Both the position numbers and the translations under genes were made by a program. The notes under the pieces are model-generated. The model had not been told where the DNA came from. It searched no databases and worked only from the letters and a program-made list of their open reading frames with translations. Below are positions 9,235-17,307 of a stretch of DNA of 64,000 nucleotides, piece by piece. The stretch lies in the NCBI RefSeq assembly GCF_050433445.1, contig NZ_JBNPXF010000001.1:297362-361361 (forward strand). The letters run 5' to 3'. The stretch is from Kroppenstedtia sanguinis (GTDB lineage Bacteria > Bacillota > Bacilli > Thermoactinomycetales > DSM-45169). Position 1 is the first letter of the stretch; every line of letters begins with the position of its first letter.

Positions 9235-9738
9235 TCACTTTGTCTCCGTCACGAGCGCATTTTCCTTCAGTTTTTTATACTTCCAATACATCATGATTCT
9301 CCAGGGGAGGAGCATGCCGAAGGCCAAGGTGAAAAAGAGACCGGCGGTTTGTCCCAGAGTGATAAATTGCTCTATATACTCATGAGCTCCCATCCGGATG
9401 ATTAACAACGCGAACAGGATGAGGATGAAAGCTTTGGAGCGTTTAAGATAAACCTGGCCGCCCTCCCCCACCTCAAACCGGGAGGTGTGGATCAGGGGTA
9501 GGGCAAAAAGAAATGTTCCTGTGACGAAGGCGGCCAGTCCCCAAGTGACGGGGATTCGAAAGGGCGGAAAGACAAACATTAGAAAGCCGGTGCTCATTCC
9601 GAGCGGCGGCATCAGAATCTTTTTGGCATTGGTGGGTTTATTGGAGGCCCTGAGACGGATCAAGATCACCATCAGCGCCATGAACAAGGTGCTCAGAGTG
9701 GCTACCAGTTGCAAATTGAGTGGAAACACATGCCCCAT
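9235..9738 (-). CDS. ccdC: CcdC-family membrane protein
   Basis: A 167-residue integral membrane protein of the CcdC (DUF1453) family, named from the cytochrome c maturation locus of Bacillus although CcdC itself is reported as not essential there. The family signature ARASNKPTNAKKILMPPLGMS-type segment follows the first membrane helix, and roughly five hydrophobic helices are visible (around residues 8-27, 44-60, 66-83, 102-117, 128-148). AAGGAG lies 9 bases before the ATG. It stands alone on the minus strand. No ccdA or other cytochrome c genes are in the window, so its role here rests on homology only. Confidence 0.85.
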   Translation of the reverse strand: MGHVFPLNLQLVATLSTLFMALMVILIRLRASNKPTNAKKILMPPLGMSTGFLMFVFPPFRIPVTWGLAAFVTGTFLFALPLIHTSRFEVGEGGQVYLKRSKAFILILFALLIIRMGAHEYIEQFITLGQTAGLFFTLAFGMLLPWRIMMYWKYKKLKENALVTETK

Positions 9739-9830
9739 CGTACATTACTCCTTCATGATCCCGTGTTTGATTGAGAGGCTTTTATAGTCATAGTACTCTG
9801 TTGGCCGGAAAAAATCAAAGCAGGTGAGCG

Positions 9831-9859
9831 TTGCGTTTTTATATATCCCAGAGTATGAT
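9831..9859 (+). promoter_or_regulatory. Sigma-A promoter of trpS
   Basis: TTGCGT (9831-9836), a 17-base spacer and TATGAT (9854-9859), about 30 bases before the first T-box helix. Confidence 0.65.
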
Positions 9860-9887
9860 AAAACAAATACTTGATGACCTACCAGCG

Positions 9888-10117
9888 ATGAAGAAGAAGA
9901 GTAGCGTGGAGAGTTCACCTCAGAGAGCCGGCGGTGGGTGCAAGCCGGTGTGAACGCCGCGTGAATGGGCTTCGGAGCTGCCTCCTTGGACCCGGCATGG
10001 AGAAAGGGAGGCCGGTCGGCTCAGATCCGGCCGTTATTCTTTAGAGCGCGCCTGATGTGGCGAAGCCGGGTGGTACCGCGAGAGAAGCCTCGTCCCGATG
10101 TGGACGGGCTTTTTTTA
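9888..10117 (+). promoter_or_regulatory. T-box riboswitch (tryptophan)
   Basis: A leader RNA that senses uncharged tRNA-Trp and permits readthrough into trpS. Visible parts are stem I beginning in the GA-rich stretch near 9890 with AGAGAG, a specifier TGG at 9966-9968 set in the usual GAA-NNN-G context, the T-box sequence GGGTGGTACCGCG at 10068-10080 that pairs with the tRNA acceptor end, and the competing terminator. The TGG specifier agrees with the downstream tryptophanyl-tRNA synthetase. Confidence 0.95.
10087..10117 (+). terminator. T-box-controlled terminator before trpS
   Basis: Stem GCC-CGTCC/GGACG-GGC with a bulged T and a 6-base loop, then eight T. It would be disrupted by the antiterminator formed with the T-box sequence. 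Confidence 0.9.
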
Positions 10118-10143
10118 TTTTCTGCAAAGGAGTGACTGAAAGG

Positions 10144-11127
10144 ATGAAACGTGTTTTTTCCGGAATGCAGCCAACAGGGGATCTTCATCTGGGCAACTAC
10201 ATTGGAGCATTGAAACGATTTATTCCATTGCAGGAAGAAGCGGAGTGTTTCTTCTGTGTGGTTGACCTACATGCTTTGACCGTCCCTCGGGACCCGGAAG
10301 ATCTGAGGAGAAAAACAATGGAGTTGGCGGGACTCTATCTAGCGGCGGGGTTGGATCCTGAGCGGAGTGCTTTGTTTATTCAGTCTCACAACCCCGCTCA
10401 CTCCGAGGGAGCTTGGTTGCTGCAGTGCATCACCCGCATGGGTGAATTGAGCCGCATGACCCAGTTCAAGGACAAGGGAAAGGGATCAGATTCAGCTACA
10501 GCTGGTCTGTTCAGCTATCCTGTTCTGATGGCAGCGGATATCCTGCTCTATCAGGCGGATCTCGTCCCTGTCGGGGAGGATCAGAAACAACATCTGGAGC
10601 TGACCCGGGATCTGGCGGATCGGTTCAACCGCATCTACGGGGAAGTGTTCAAGATTCCGGAACCCCACATCGGAGAAACCGGCGCCCGCATCATGGCCTT
10701 GGACAACCCTGAAAAGAAAATGAGCAAGAGCGCCGACAGCTCCTTGAATAGTATTCAGCTCTTGGATGGTCCGGATCTGATTCTTAAGAAATTTAAACGG
10801 GCGGTTACCGATTCGGGAAGCCAAATTCGCTATGACCGGGAAAACAAGCCAGGAGTTAGTAATCTGCTGGATATTCACAGTGTCATGACTGGAGAGTCCG
10901 TCGATTCCCTGGTGGAGCGATATCGGGACAAAGGGTATGGTCATCTGAAGATCGATACCGCTGAAGTAGTGATTGGGGAGTTGAAACCGTTGCAGGAGCG
11001 TTTCCGCGATGTGATGGAGAGCGGGGAAGTGCAGCGCGTCTTGGCCAGAGGAGCGGAACGCGCCCAGGAGGTGGCTGGGGCGACTCTGTCCCGAATGCAA
11101 CAAGCGATGGGGCTGGTTTCCAAATAA
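10144..11127 (+). CDS. trpS: Tryptophanyl-tRNA synthetase
   Basis: A cytoplasmic class I aminoacyl-tRNA synthetase charging tRNA-Trp. The 327-residue length is typical. The first class I signature is GDLHLGNYIGA (HIGH equivalent HLGN) and the second is KKMSKSADS near residue 192-200. Reading can be extended upstream to 10057, but that extension runs through the T-box and its terminator, so the ATG at 10144 with AAAGGAG about 11 bases upstream is the real start; an in-frame GTG at 10132 is too close to that ribosome site. Expression is controlled by the T-box leader. Confidence 0.97.
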   Translation: MKRVFSGMQPTGDLHLGNYIGALKRFIPLQEEAECFFCVVDLHALTVPRDPEDLRRKTMELAGLYLAAGLDPERSALFIQSHNPAHSEGAWLLQCITRMGELSRMTQFKDKGKGSDSATAGLFSYPVLMAADILLYQADLVPVGEDQKQHLELTRDLADRFNRIYGEVFKIPEPHIGETGARIMALDNPEKKMSKSADSSLNSIQLLDGPDLILKKFKRAVTDSGSQIRYDRENKPGVSNLLDIHSVMTGESVDSLVERYRDKGYGHLKIDTAEVVIGELKPLQERFRDVMESGEVQRVLARGAERAQEVAGATLSRMQQAMGLVSK

Positions 11128-11130
11128 AAA

Positions 11131-11157
11131 TAAAAGCGACCCGTAAGGGTCGTTTTT
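11131..11157. terminator. Bidirectional terminator between trpS and rpsT
   Basis: Six-bp stem CGACCC/GGGTCG with loop GTAA, flanked by A-rich sequence on the left and five T on the right, so it can stop both convergent genes. Confidence 0.9.
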
Positions 11158-11165
11158 AAAATCCG

Positions 11166-11432
11166 TCAACTATTCAGGGCGTTGAACTTTTTCTCGAGGC
11201 GGGATTTTTGTCGAGCAACCGCATTTTTGTGGAAGAGGCCTTTGGTCGCGCCTTTGTCCAGCTTGCGCTTGGCTTCCCGCAACAGTTCACCGGCTGTTTC
11301 CTGTTCCTTATTTTCAACAGCCACCAGGAATTTCTTGACGGAGGTGCGAATGGCGGATTTTTGGGCCGTCCGTTGCTGGCGCCGTTTTTCGTTTGTTTGG
11401 GTCCGTTTGACGGCGGATTTAATGTTGGGCAT
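11166..11432 (-). CDS. rpsT: 30S ribosomal protein S20
   Basis: An 88-residue, strongly basic, all-helical protein that binds the 16S rRNA 5' domain. It starts MPNIKSAVKRTQTNEKRR, the invariant beginning of bacterial S20, and ends KSRLEKKFNALNS. Reading could extend five codons further, but the ATG at 11432 is preceded by GGAGGTGATCAG and gives the family's normal N terminus. It is opposite to its neighbours, as in B. subtilis, with its own promoter and a shared terminator with trpS. Confidence 0.98.
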   Translation of the reverse strand: MPNIKSAVKRTQTNEKRRQQRTAQKSAIRTSVKKFLVAVENKEQETAGELLREAKRKLDKGATKGLFHKNAVARQKSRLEKKFNALNS

Positions 11433-11471
11433 CTGATCACCTCCCAATCTTTCAGGTCAAGTCGCCCGTTA

Positions 11472-11486
11472 AGCGTGCAACACGCT
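11472..11486 (-). repeat. Short inverted repeat at rpsT transcription start
   Basis: AGCGTG-CAA-CACGCT, a 6-bp perfect inverted repeat directly downstream of the rpsT -10, so it overlaps the expected transcription start. It could be an operator or a 5' end hairpin; neither is proven. Confidence 0.5.
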
Positions 11487-11488
11487 AA

Positions 11489-11517
11489 ATTTTATCACGG
11501 GGTTTAGCAAAAAGCAA
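11489..11517 (-). promoter_or_regulatory. Sigma-A promoter of rpsT
   Basis: On the minus strand: TTGCTT, 17-base spacer, TAAAAT. The start codon lies about 50 bases downstream. Confidence 0.7.
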
Positions 11518-11610
11518 GACAGGCAACAGGTGGATATCCTCAGGATCGAGCGGGAATAAATCGGACTCAATCATGGAATAAATGGTAAGAAATGAACAGA
11601 AGGGATGGAC

Positions 11611-12738
11611 TTGATCATGGCCTCAAAAGATGAGATGAGGGATAGGGATCCACAGCTGGATTTGGCCAATTTCCCCGTTCGGACGGATCTGGCTCGGGAA
11701 GCGGTGGATATGGCAGCGCAAAACCAGGGGGACGAAGGTGGAATTCCGGGAGTTCAGATGGACGAGTATGAGGAGGATGGAATTACCACGAGTTGGATTC
11801 GGGTCCAGGATGAGCAGGGGGCGGAGGCGTTGGGGAAAGTTCCGGGACTGTACCTGACACTGGAGATTCCTTCTCTTCGTAGCAAGGATTCCAAATTGCA
11901 AAGCCGGGTTTCCTCCCATTTTGCCGATCAATTTGAGAAGTTCCTTCAGGAAACCGGGATCGATCCCAATGCTCAGATCCTGATTGTCGGTCTGGGTAAT
12001 CGCGATGTCACCGCTGATTCCCTGGGTCCTTTTGTAGTGCAGCATATGATGGTTACTCGTCACCTGTTTTCATTGATGCCGGAACAGGTGGAAGCGGGTT
12101 ATCGACCGGTCAGTGCCATCGCTCCCGGTGTCCTGGGGACGACGGGAATGGAGACCAGCGAAATTATCTTTGGGGTTGTGGAGAAAACGCGTCCCGATGC
12201 GGTGATCGCTGTTGATGCCCTGGCTTCCCGGGCCCTTAGTCGGGTCAACACTACCATCCAAGTGGCGGACACAGGCATTAATCCTGGCTCTGGTGTGGGG
12301 AATAAGCGGAAAGCTCTCAACCGGGATAGCCTGGGCATCCCCGTCATCGCGATCGGGATTCCCACCGTGGTAGATGCTGCCACCATCGCTCATGACACGG
12401 TGGAAATGGTGGTCTCTTATCTCCATCGGGAAATGAACCAGAAGCAGCCAAGCCGCCCCCTCGATCCCTTGAACCGTCCCAATCTCCAAGAGCTTCGGGA
12501 TCAGGAAGTTCCCTCTGACACTAGCCAACAGATGATGGGGATGGTGGGGACCCTTGATTCCGAGGAGAAGCGGCAATTGATCCACGAAGTGCTCGATCCC
12601 CTGGGGCAAAATTTGATCGTTACCCCGAAGGAAGTGGACATGTTTATCGGGGATATGGGGAAACTGGTGGCCGACGGTTTAAACTGCTCCCTCCATGAAG
12701 CAGTGACGATGGAAAATGTATCCGCCCATATCATCTAG
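11611..12738 (+). CDS. gpr: Germination protease GPR
   Basis: The spore endopeptidase that degrades alpha/beta-type small acid-soluble proteins early in germination; it is made as an inactive zymogen in the forespore. The 375-residue length and segments FPVRTDLAREA, ILIVGLGNRDVTADSLGPFVV, VTRHLFSLMPEQV, AIAPGVLGTTGMETSEI and AVDALASRALSRVNTTIQ are characteristic of family A25. The pro-segment before FPVRTDLA would be removed on activation. The start is uncertain: TTG at 11611 has AAGGG 6 bases upstream; ATG 11617 is also possible and ATG 11605 touches the ribosome site. Its predicted substrate, a SASP with the EIASEFG cleavage context, is encoded at 40591-40788. No clear sigma-G promoter was identified. 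Confidence 0.95.
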   Translation: MIMASKDEMRDRDPQLDLANFPVRTDLAREAVDMAAQNQGDEGGIPGVQMDEYEEDGITTSWIRVQDEQGAEALGKVPGLYLTLEIPSLRSKDSKLQSRVSSHFADQFEKFLQETGIDPNAQILIVGLGNRDVTADSLGPFVVQHMMVTRHLFSLMPEQVEAGYRPVSAIAPGVLGTTGMETSEIIFGVVEKTRPDAVIAVDALASRALSRVNTTIQVADTGINPGSGVGNKRKALNRDSLGIPVIAIGIPTVVDAATIAHDTVEMVVSYLHREMNQKQPSRPLDPLNRPNLQELRDQEVPSDTSQQMMGMVGTLDSEEKRQLIHEVLDPLGQNLIVTPKEVDMFIGDMGKLVADGLNCSLHEAVTMENVSAHII

Positions 12739-12781
12739 AAACGTTGTGAAAAAACTCTTCACAGGGAGGGTGGGGTTTCAC
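12735..12781 (+). repeat. Copy A of a dispersed hairpin-associated repeat
   Basis: Starts in the gpr stop codon. Its first 36 bases (CTAGAAACGTTGTGAAAAA, then CT.T.CA and GGGAGGGT) closely match the repeat starting at 15154. Unlike that copy, the pairing right arms are not evident. Confidence 0.55.
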
Positions 12782-12929
12782 ATGGAGTGACTTGGGATTG
12801 CTAGAACTTGGGTACCGACGTGTGAAACCTGATCCCGACCGACTACACTTCTGCGGCCTGTCCGAAGTTGGAATCCAGCCTCTGAATCTAGCAAAGTTCA
12901 GAAATCCGTTCTACTCTACCTTTCCCCCT

Positions 12930-12937
12930 CATATATT
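12930..12937 (+). promoter_or_regulatory. Candidate sigma-E -10 for spoIIP
   Basis: CATATATT fits the sigma-E -10 consensus CATAYAHT and lies 34 bases before the spoIIP start. The expected -35 is poorly matched (GTTCTACT 14 bases upstream), so this is tentative. Confidence 0.3.
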
Positions 12938-12970
12938 CGCCAGTAGAGACAAGCTCGGGGAGGGAAGAGA

Positions 12971-14122
12971 ATGAAGAACCGGGTTCATCGGTTCAGCACC
13001 TGGAATATGTCCACTCCACAAGTCCGGAAATTGTTTGTGATACTAATCCTGGGAACCGCCTTCATTTTTATGTTGACAGGACTGTTTGCGATGATTCAGG
13101 CGAAGCGGAGTGTCCAATCATCAGATCTGGGGCGGATCACCTCCCATTTTTCAACAGAAACCTTTCTTTATCTGATGGGTGGAGAGATCCCCCACCTGAC
13201 TACGATGGAGGATCATTTGAGAGAACCGGGATTCTCCCGTATTTTCTTTGAGCTGGTTACCAGTGTGGATCCCAAGGATCCCCGCACCTTTCTCGGAAGC
13301 GAATTGCCGGGATTTGCCCTGTTTGATACTGAGATTGTGGTGGCAGCGGAGGATGTGGACTACACTTCGATTCCGATTGAATCCCCTCCCCCCTCCGACT
13401 TGGAAAAGAAGATGGGGTCTAAACCGAAGGAGAAGGAGAAGAAGAAAAAGAAGTCTTCGGCTGAAAAGAAGGCAGGTACCCCGGATCAAGAGAAAAACAG
13501 GGTTTACATTTACCACACTCACTACACGGAATCCTTCCTCCCGGAACTGAAGGGGACGGATCCCAATACGGCCTATGACAACAAGATCAATATCGGCCGA
13601 GTGGGAGAGCGGTTTGCGGATTCATTGGAGAAATTAGGAATCGGTTCCGAAGTTTACACCGAGGGGTACCAGGCGGAATGGAATCAACTTTATCAGGCAT
13701 CCCGGGAAAAAGTGGTGGCGGCGATGAAGCAGGACAAGGATCTCCAGTATTTCATCGATATCCATCGGGATTCGCAACGTCGGGGGAAGACCACCAAGGA
13801 GATCCATGGGAAAAATTATGCGCGGGTCGCCTTGGTGATCGGGACCGCCAATCCCCATTGGGAGAAGAACGAGCAACTAGCTCGCAAACTCCACAATAAA
13901 CTGAACGAACTGTACCCGGGTCTGTCCAAAGGCGTGTTCCGGAAAAGCCGAGCCATGGGAAACGGAGAATACAACCAATCCCTCTCCCCCAACAGTCTCC
14001 TGATGGAAGTGGGTGGAGTGGACAACACATTCGCTGAGACCTATCGGACGGCTGACGCACTGGCTCGGGCGCTGGCGGAAATCCATTTTGATGCAGTACC
14101 AGTGGACGGAAAGGCGCGGTAG
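12971..14122 (+). CDS. spoIIP: Stage II sporulation protein P
   Basis: A cell-wall amidase/endopeptidase of the DMP (SpoIID-SpoIIM-SpoIIP) complex that thins septal peptidoglycan and drives engulfment. It has 383 residues, a membrane anchor near residues 20-42, a Lys-rich low-complexity stretch around 150-170, and the catalytic amidase domain starting RVYIYHTHYTESFLPEL. It continues with FIDIHRDSQRR, ALVIGTANPHWEKNE and the terminal catalytic segment SLLMEVGGVDNTFAET. The ATG has GGGGAGGGAAG upstream. The next gene is the DUF3679/YqxA protein, the order seen in B. subtilis. Confidence 0.96.
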   Translation: MKNRVHRFSTWNMSTPQVRKLFVILILGTAFIFMLTGLFAMIQAKRSVQSSDLGRITSHFSTETFLYLMGGEIPHLTTMEDHLREPGFSRIFFELVTSVDPKDPRTFLGSELPGFALFDTEIVVAAEDVDYTSIPIESPPPSDLEKKMGSKPKEKEKKKKKSSAEKKAGTPDQEKNRVYIYHTHYTESFLPELKGTDPNTAYDNKINIGRVGERFADSLEKLGIGSEVYTEGYQAEWNQLYQASREKVVAAMKQDKDLQYFIDIHRDSQRRGKTTKEIHGKNYARVALVIGTANPHWEKNEQLARKLHNKLNELYPGLSKGVFRKSRAMGNGEYNQSLSPNSLLMEVGGVDNTFAETYRTADALARALAEIHFDAVPVDGKAR

Positions 14123-14148
14123 TAAACTCGTCTGGAGGGGGATGGAAC

Positions 14149-14547
14149 ATGCGGGTAGGGATCCAAGTAGTGGCGTTGATGATGGTTCTACTGTTTGGAA
14201 TCTTCCTAGGCATTGACACAGCGGAACAGAATATCCACCGCACCCAAGGGAGCGAAGGCGCTCCCCGAGCTGTTCACATCACCCCTCGGGAGGGACGGGT
14301 GGAGATTTCCGTCCTGGGCCACGTCTACGAGACCGAGAGTCCAGTCCTGATCCAAGAGGATCAGGAAGAGGAGCAAAAAGACGAAAAAAGTTCGCAAGAA
14401 TCCTCGCAAGGAAACCCCGCTCCAACAGCCTCCGATGCCAGCAGCTGGTTGACCACCGCTGGCAACCAAGCCGGTGAAGGCATCAAACAAGCCACCCGCA
14501 AAGCGATTGAACAGATGGTGGGCTGGTTTCAGGAAAAGGATCAGTAG
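14149..14547 (+). CDS. yqxA: YqxA-like protein (DUF3679)
   Basis: A 132-residue protein with one N-terminal membrane helix (residues 5-21, VVALMMVLLFGIFLGID) and an extracytoplasmic, acidic, low-complexity middle rich in Glu, Gln and Ser (EDQEEEQKDEKSSQESSQ). A C-terminal amphipathic helix follows. The start, MRVGIQVVALMMVLLFGIFLG followed by IDTAEQNI, resembles DUF3679 proteins such as B. subtilis YqxA, and it lies at the same place, directly after spoIIP. The ATG has GGAGGGGGATGG upstream; cotranscription with spoIIP is likely (26-base gap). Function is unknown; a sporulation link is inferred from position. Confidence 0.75.
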   Translation: MRVGIQVVALMMVLLFGIFLGIDTAEQNIHRTQGSEGAPRAVHITPREGRVEISVLGHVYETESPVLIQEDQEEEQKDEKSSQESSQGNPAPTASDASSWLTTAGNQAGEGIKQATRKAIEQMVGWFQEKDQ

Positions 14548-14741
14548 AGGACCCCGGATCCCAAGAAACTCAATGGATATCGATAAGCATGTAGTCTGAT
14601 GGAGACTTTCCCTTTTTGCTAAAATGATGAAGAAAAAATATGATTGAGGCAGGGGGGGGACGAGTACATACCGCTTTTTGATTTCGTGTTTTGAGATTTG
14701 AACCGAATCGGATCCTACAGGGACCTGGGGGGTAACAAGAA

Positions 14742-15146
14742 TTGAGACCTTACGATATTCGCCATGAACTTCCTCCTGTCGATGACTATGTGCGACTGAG
14801 GAAAATTGCCGGGTTGAGCGAGCGGAGTCGGGAAGCAGCCACGATCGGGTTAAAAAACAGTCTGTTTTCTGTCTGCGTTTATTCCGAAGATCAACTGATC
14901 GGAATGGGCCGTCTGGTCGGAGACGGGGGTTGCAATTTTGAGGTGGTGGATGTGGCGGTGGATCCGGAATTTCAGGGGAGGGGGATCGGTCAAGAGATGA
15001 TGAAGGCTATCACCGAATATCTGGATCATCATGCCCCTGATAGCGCCTATGTCAGCCTGATCGCCGATGTACCTGCTGACCGGTTGTACAAGAAGTTTGG
15101 CTTCGATTATACGGTTCCCTCTGTGGGGATGTACAAGCGCTATTAG
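14742..15146 (+). CDS. GNAT-family N-acetyltransferase
   Basis: A 134-residue acetyl-CoA-dependent acyltransferase of the GNAT fold. Motif A is seen as VVDVAVDPEFQGRGIGQEMM (the Q-x-x-G-x-G pyrophosphate-binding loop is QGRGIG), and motif B as YVSLIADVPADRLYKKFGF near the C terminus. It begins with TTG at 14742, 8 bases after GGGGGGT; no ATG start fits. Substrate is unknown (amine, polyamine or antibiotic are all possible). It lies between yqxA and lepA where B. subtilis has no gene, so it is likely a lineage addition. A paired-arm repeat follows it. Confidence 0.87.
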   Translation: MRPYDIRHELPPVDDYVRLRKIAGLSERSREAATIGLKNSLFSVCVYSEDQLIGMGRLVGDGGCNFEVVDVAVDPEFQGRGIGQEMMKAITEYLDHHAPDSAYVSLIADVPADRLYKKFGFDYTVPSVGMYKRY

Positions 15147-15153
15147 AGCAGTC

Positions 15154-15230
15154 CTAGAAGCGTTATGAAAAACTGTACAAGGGAGGGTAGGAGCTGAAAA
15201 ACGATCCAACCCTCCCTGTGACACTTCTAG
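15154..15230 (+). repeat. Copy B of the dispersed repeat, nested inverted repeat
   Basis: An outer pair CTAGAAGCGT/ACACTTCTAG (9 of 10 bases pair) encloses an inner perfect pair AGGGAGGGT (15180-15188)/ACCCTCCCT (15209-15217). The left part matches copy A at 12735. There is no T-run, so it is not a standard terminator. Confidence 0.75.
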
Positions 15231-15244
15231 TAAGATTGGGAAAA

Positions 15245-15267
15245 GCCCGTCACTTGGCGGGCTTTTT
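15245..15267 (+). terminator. Terminator before lepA
   Basis: Stem GCCCG/CGGGC with an 8-base loop, flanked by AAAA and five T; probably ends the GNAT transcript. Confidence 0.75.
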
Positions 15268-15335
15268 CGTGTTGGATGATGATCCTGTCGCAGTTGATCT
15301 TCGGGAAAAATTTCCTCTGTCGGAGGTTCCCTCCG

Positions 15336-15364
15336 TTGTACCCCATCAGTCGGACTGCTATAAT
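15336..15364 (+). promoter_or_regulatory. Sigma-A promoter of lepA
   Basis: TTGTAC, 17-base spacer, TATAAT; the lepA ATG is 47 bases after the -10. Confidence 0.78.
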
Positions 15365-15410
15365 AAATAAGATGCATATGGTGCGTGTTTTCCGTTCAGG
15401 AGGGAACTGA

Positions 15411-17243
15411 ATGAGTGACTCGAAACGACAGCAACAACAAAGGATCCGCAACTTTTCGATCATCGCCCATATCGACCATGGAAAATCCACCCTGGCCGAT
15501 CGGCTTCTGGAACAAACCGGGGCGCTTTCCGAACGGGAGAAGCAGGATCAGTACTTGGATACGATGGATTTGGAGCGGGAGCGGGGCATTACCATCAAAT
15601 TGCAATCGGTCCGCCTTCCTTTTCAGGCGAAGGACGGCAAGGAATATATTCTCAATCTGATTGATACCCCGGGACATGTAGATTTCACCTATGAAGTGTC
15701 CCGCAGTCTTGCCGCTTGCGAAGGGGCACTGTTGGTGGTGGACGCTGCCCAGGGGGTGGAAGCTCAGACCCTGGCTAATGTGTATCTTGCTTTGGATAGC
15801 GATCTGGAGATTCTGCCGGTGATCAACAAGATCGACCTGCCCAGTGCGGAGCCGGACCGGGTTCGCTTGGAAGTGGAAGATCTGATCGGCCTGGACGCCT
15901 CCGATGCGGTGCTCGCTTCAGCCAAGGAGGGGATCGGAACCCGTGAGATCCTGGAACAGATCGTGGAGAAGGTTCCCCCGCCAGCTGGAGACCCTGACGC
16001 CCCCTTAAAAGCGTTGATCTACGATTCCGTTTATGATGCATACAAGGGAGCCATCTCTTATATCCGCGTGGTAGATGGTACCATCCGCAAGGGGATGAAG
16101 GTGCGCATGATGGCCACCGGCAAAGAGTTTGAAGTGACTGAGGTGGGAGTGTTCACACCCAATCCCGTCCCCCAGGATGAATTGAACGTAGGGGAGGTCG
16201 GGTTTATGGTGGCCTCCATCAAAAATGTGAAAGATACCCGGGTGGGGGACACCATTACCGATGCAAATCGTCCGGCGCCAGAACCCTTGCCTGGATACCG
16301 CAGGATCAATCCCATGGTCTTTTGTGGGATGTACCCCGTCGATTCCGGGGATTACGAGGACCTGAGGGAAGCTTTTGAAAAACTGGAACTGAATGATGCC
16401 TCCCTGCGCTATGAACCGGAAACTTCCGGGGCGCTGGGTTTTGGGTTCCGGTCTGGTTTCCTCGGGCTGTTGCATATGGAGATCATTCAAGAGCGGATCG
16501 AGCGGGAGTACAATATTCCTCTGATCACTACCGCTCCCAGCGTGGTTTATCGTGTGTATACGACAGATGGAGCGATGTTGGAGATCGAGAATCCGACTCA
16601 TATGCCCCCCCAACAGAAAGTGGAGCATGTAGAGGAGCCCTACGTCAAGGCATCGATCATGGTGCCCAATGACTATGTAGGGGCGGTAATGGAGCTGTGC
16701 CAAAACAAACGGGGTACATTTGCCGATATGCAATATCTGGATGCCAATCGCGTCAATATCATCTATGAGCTTCCTTTGGCGGAGATCGTCTATGACTTCT
16801 TCGACCAGTTGAAATCCAGTACCAAGGGGTATGCCTCTTTCGACTATGAGATGGTCGGTTATCGGGCTTCTAAGCTGGTAAAGATGGATATCCTGCTGAA
16901 CGGGGAGTCAGTGGATGCTCTCTCCTTCATCGTTCACCAAGACAAAGCATACCACCGGGGCCGGCAGTTGGTGGAGAAGTTACGGCAACTGATTCCTCGG
17001 CATATGTTCGAGGTTCCGGTGCAGGCCGCCGTCGGCAACAAGGTGGTAGCAAGGGAGACGATTCGGGCCCAGCGGAAAAATGTGCTGGCCAAGTGTTACG
17101 GCGGGGATATTTCCCGGAAGCGCAAGCTGTTGGAGAAGCAGAAGGAAGGGAAAAAACGGATGAAGTCTGTGGGCAACGTGGAGATCCCCCAGGAGGCATT
17201 TATGGCTGTTCTCCAAATGGAGGATACCGACTCCAAAAAATAG
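15411..17243 (+). CDS. lepA: Elongation factor 4 (LepA)
   Basis: A ribosome-associated translational GTPase implicated in back-translocation or ribosome biogenesis. The 610 residues carry the G1 motif AHIDHGKSTLADRLL (about 18-32), switch II DTPGHVDFTYEVSRSLAA, NKIDLPSAEPD (G4) and the LepA-specific C-terminal domain with RETIRAQRKNVLAKCYGGDISRKRKLLEKQKEGKKRMK split over two stretches. AGGAGGGAACTGA precedes the ATG. It has its own promoter and is followed 64 bases later by hemW, with which it may be cotranscribed. Confidence 0.98.
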   Translation: MSDSKRQQQQRIRNFSIIAHIDHGKSTLADRLLEQTGALSEREKQDQYLDTMDLERERGITIKLQSVRLPFQAKDGKEYILNLIDTPGHVDFTYEVSRSLAACEGALLVVDAAQGVEAQTLANVYLALDSDLEILPVINKIDLPSAEPDRVRLEVEDLIGLDASDAVLASAKEGIGTREILEQIVEKVPPPAGDPDAPLKALIYDSVYDAYKGAISYIRVVDGTIRKGMKVRMMATGKEFEVTEVGVFTPNPVPQDELNVGEVGFMVASIKNVKDTRVGDTITDANRPAPEPLPGYRRINPMVFCGMYPVDSGDYEDLREAFEKLELNDASLRYEPETSGALGFGFRSGFLGLLHMEIIQERIEREYNIPLITTAPSVVYRVYTTDGAMLEIENPTHMPPQQKVEHVEEPYVKASIMVPNDYVGAVMELCQNKRGTFADMQYLDANRVNIIYELPLAEIVYDFFDQLKSSTKGYASFDYEMVGYRASKLVKMDILLNGESVDALSFIVHQDKAYHRGRQLVEKLRQLIPRHMFEVPVQAAVGNKVVARETIRAQRKNVLAKCYGGDISRKRKLLEKQKEGKKRMKSVGNVEIPQEAFMAVLQMEDTDSKK

Positions 17244-17307
17244 ATCCGATCGCGAGGGGTGGCTTCGATGCCTGCTTGCGTTTTTTCAGGGAGGGAGGTA
17301 TCCAGAC

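Larger units (their letters stand above)
9739..10143 (+). other. Intergenic region holding the trpS leader
   Basis: This stretch contains the promoter, T-box leader and attenuator of trpS listed separately; no protein gene is seen. Confidence 0.85.

Noticed and set aside
10057..10143. Upstream in-frame extension of trpS
   Set aside because: The extension lies in the T-box and terminator, which must be non-coding for control.
12792..12974. 60-codon plus-strand frame before spoIIP
   Set aside because: No ribosome site, starts in a repeat-like stretch and overlaps the spoIIP start.
13248..13550. 100-codon frame with an Arg-rich run inside spoIIP
   Set aside because: It is the alternative frame of the Lys-rich stretch of SpoIIP, not a nucleic-acid-binding protein.
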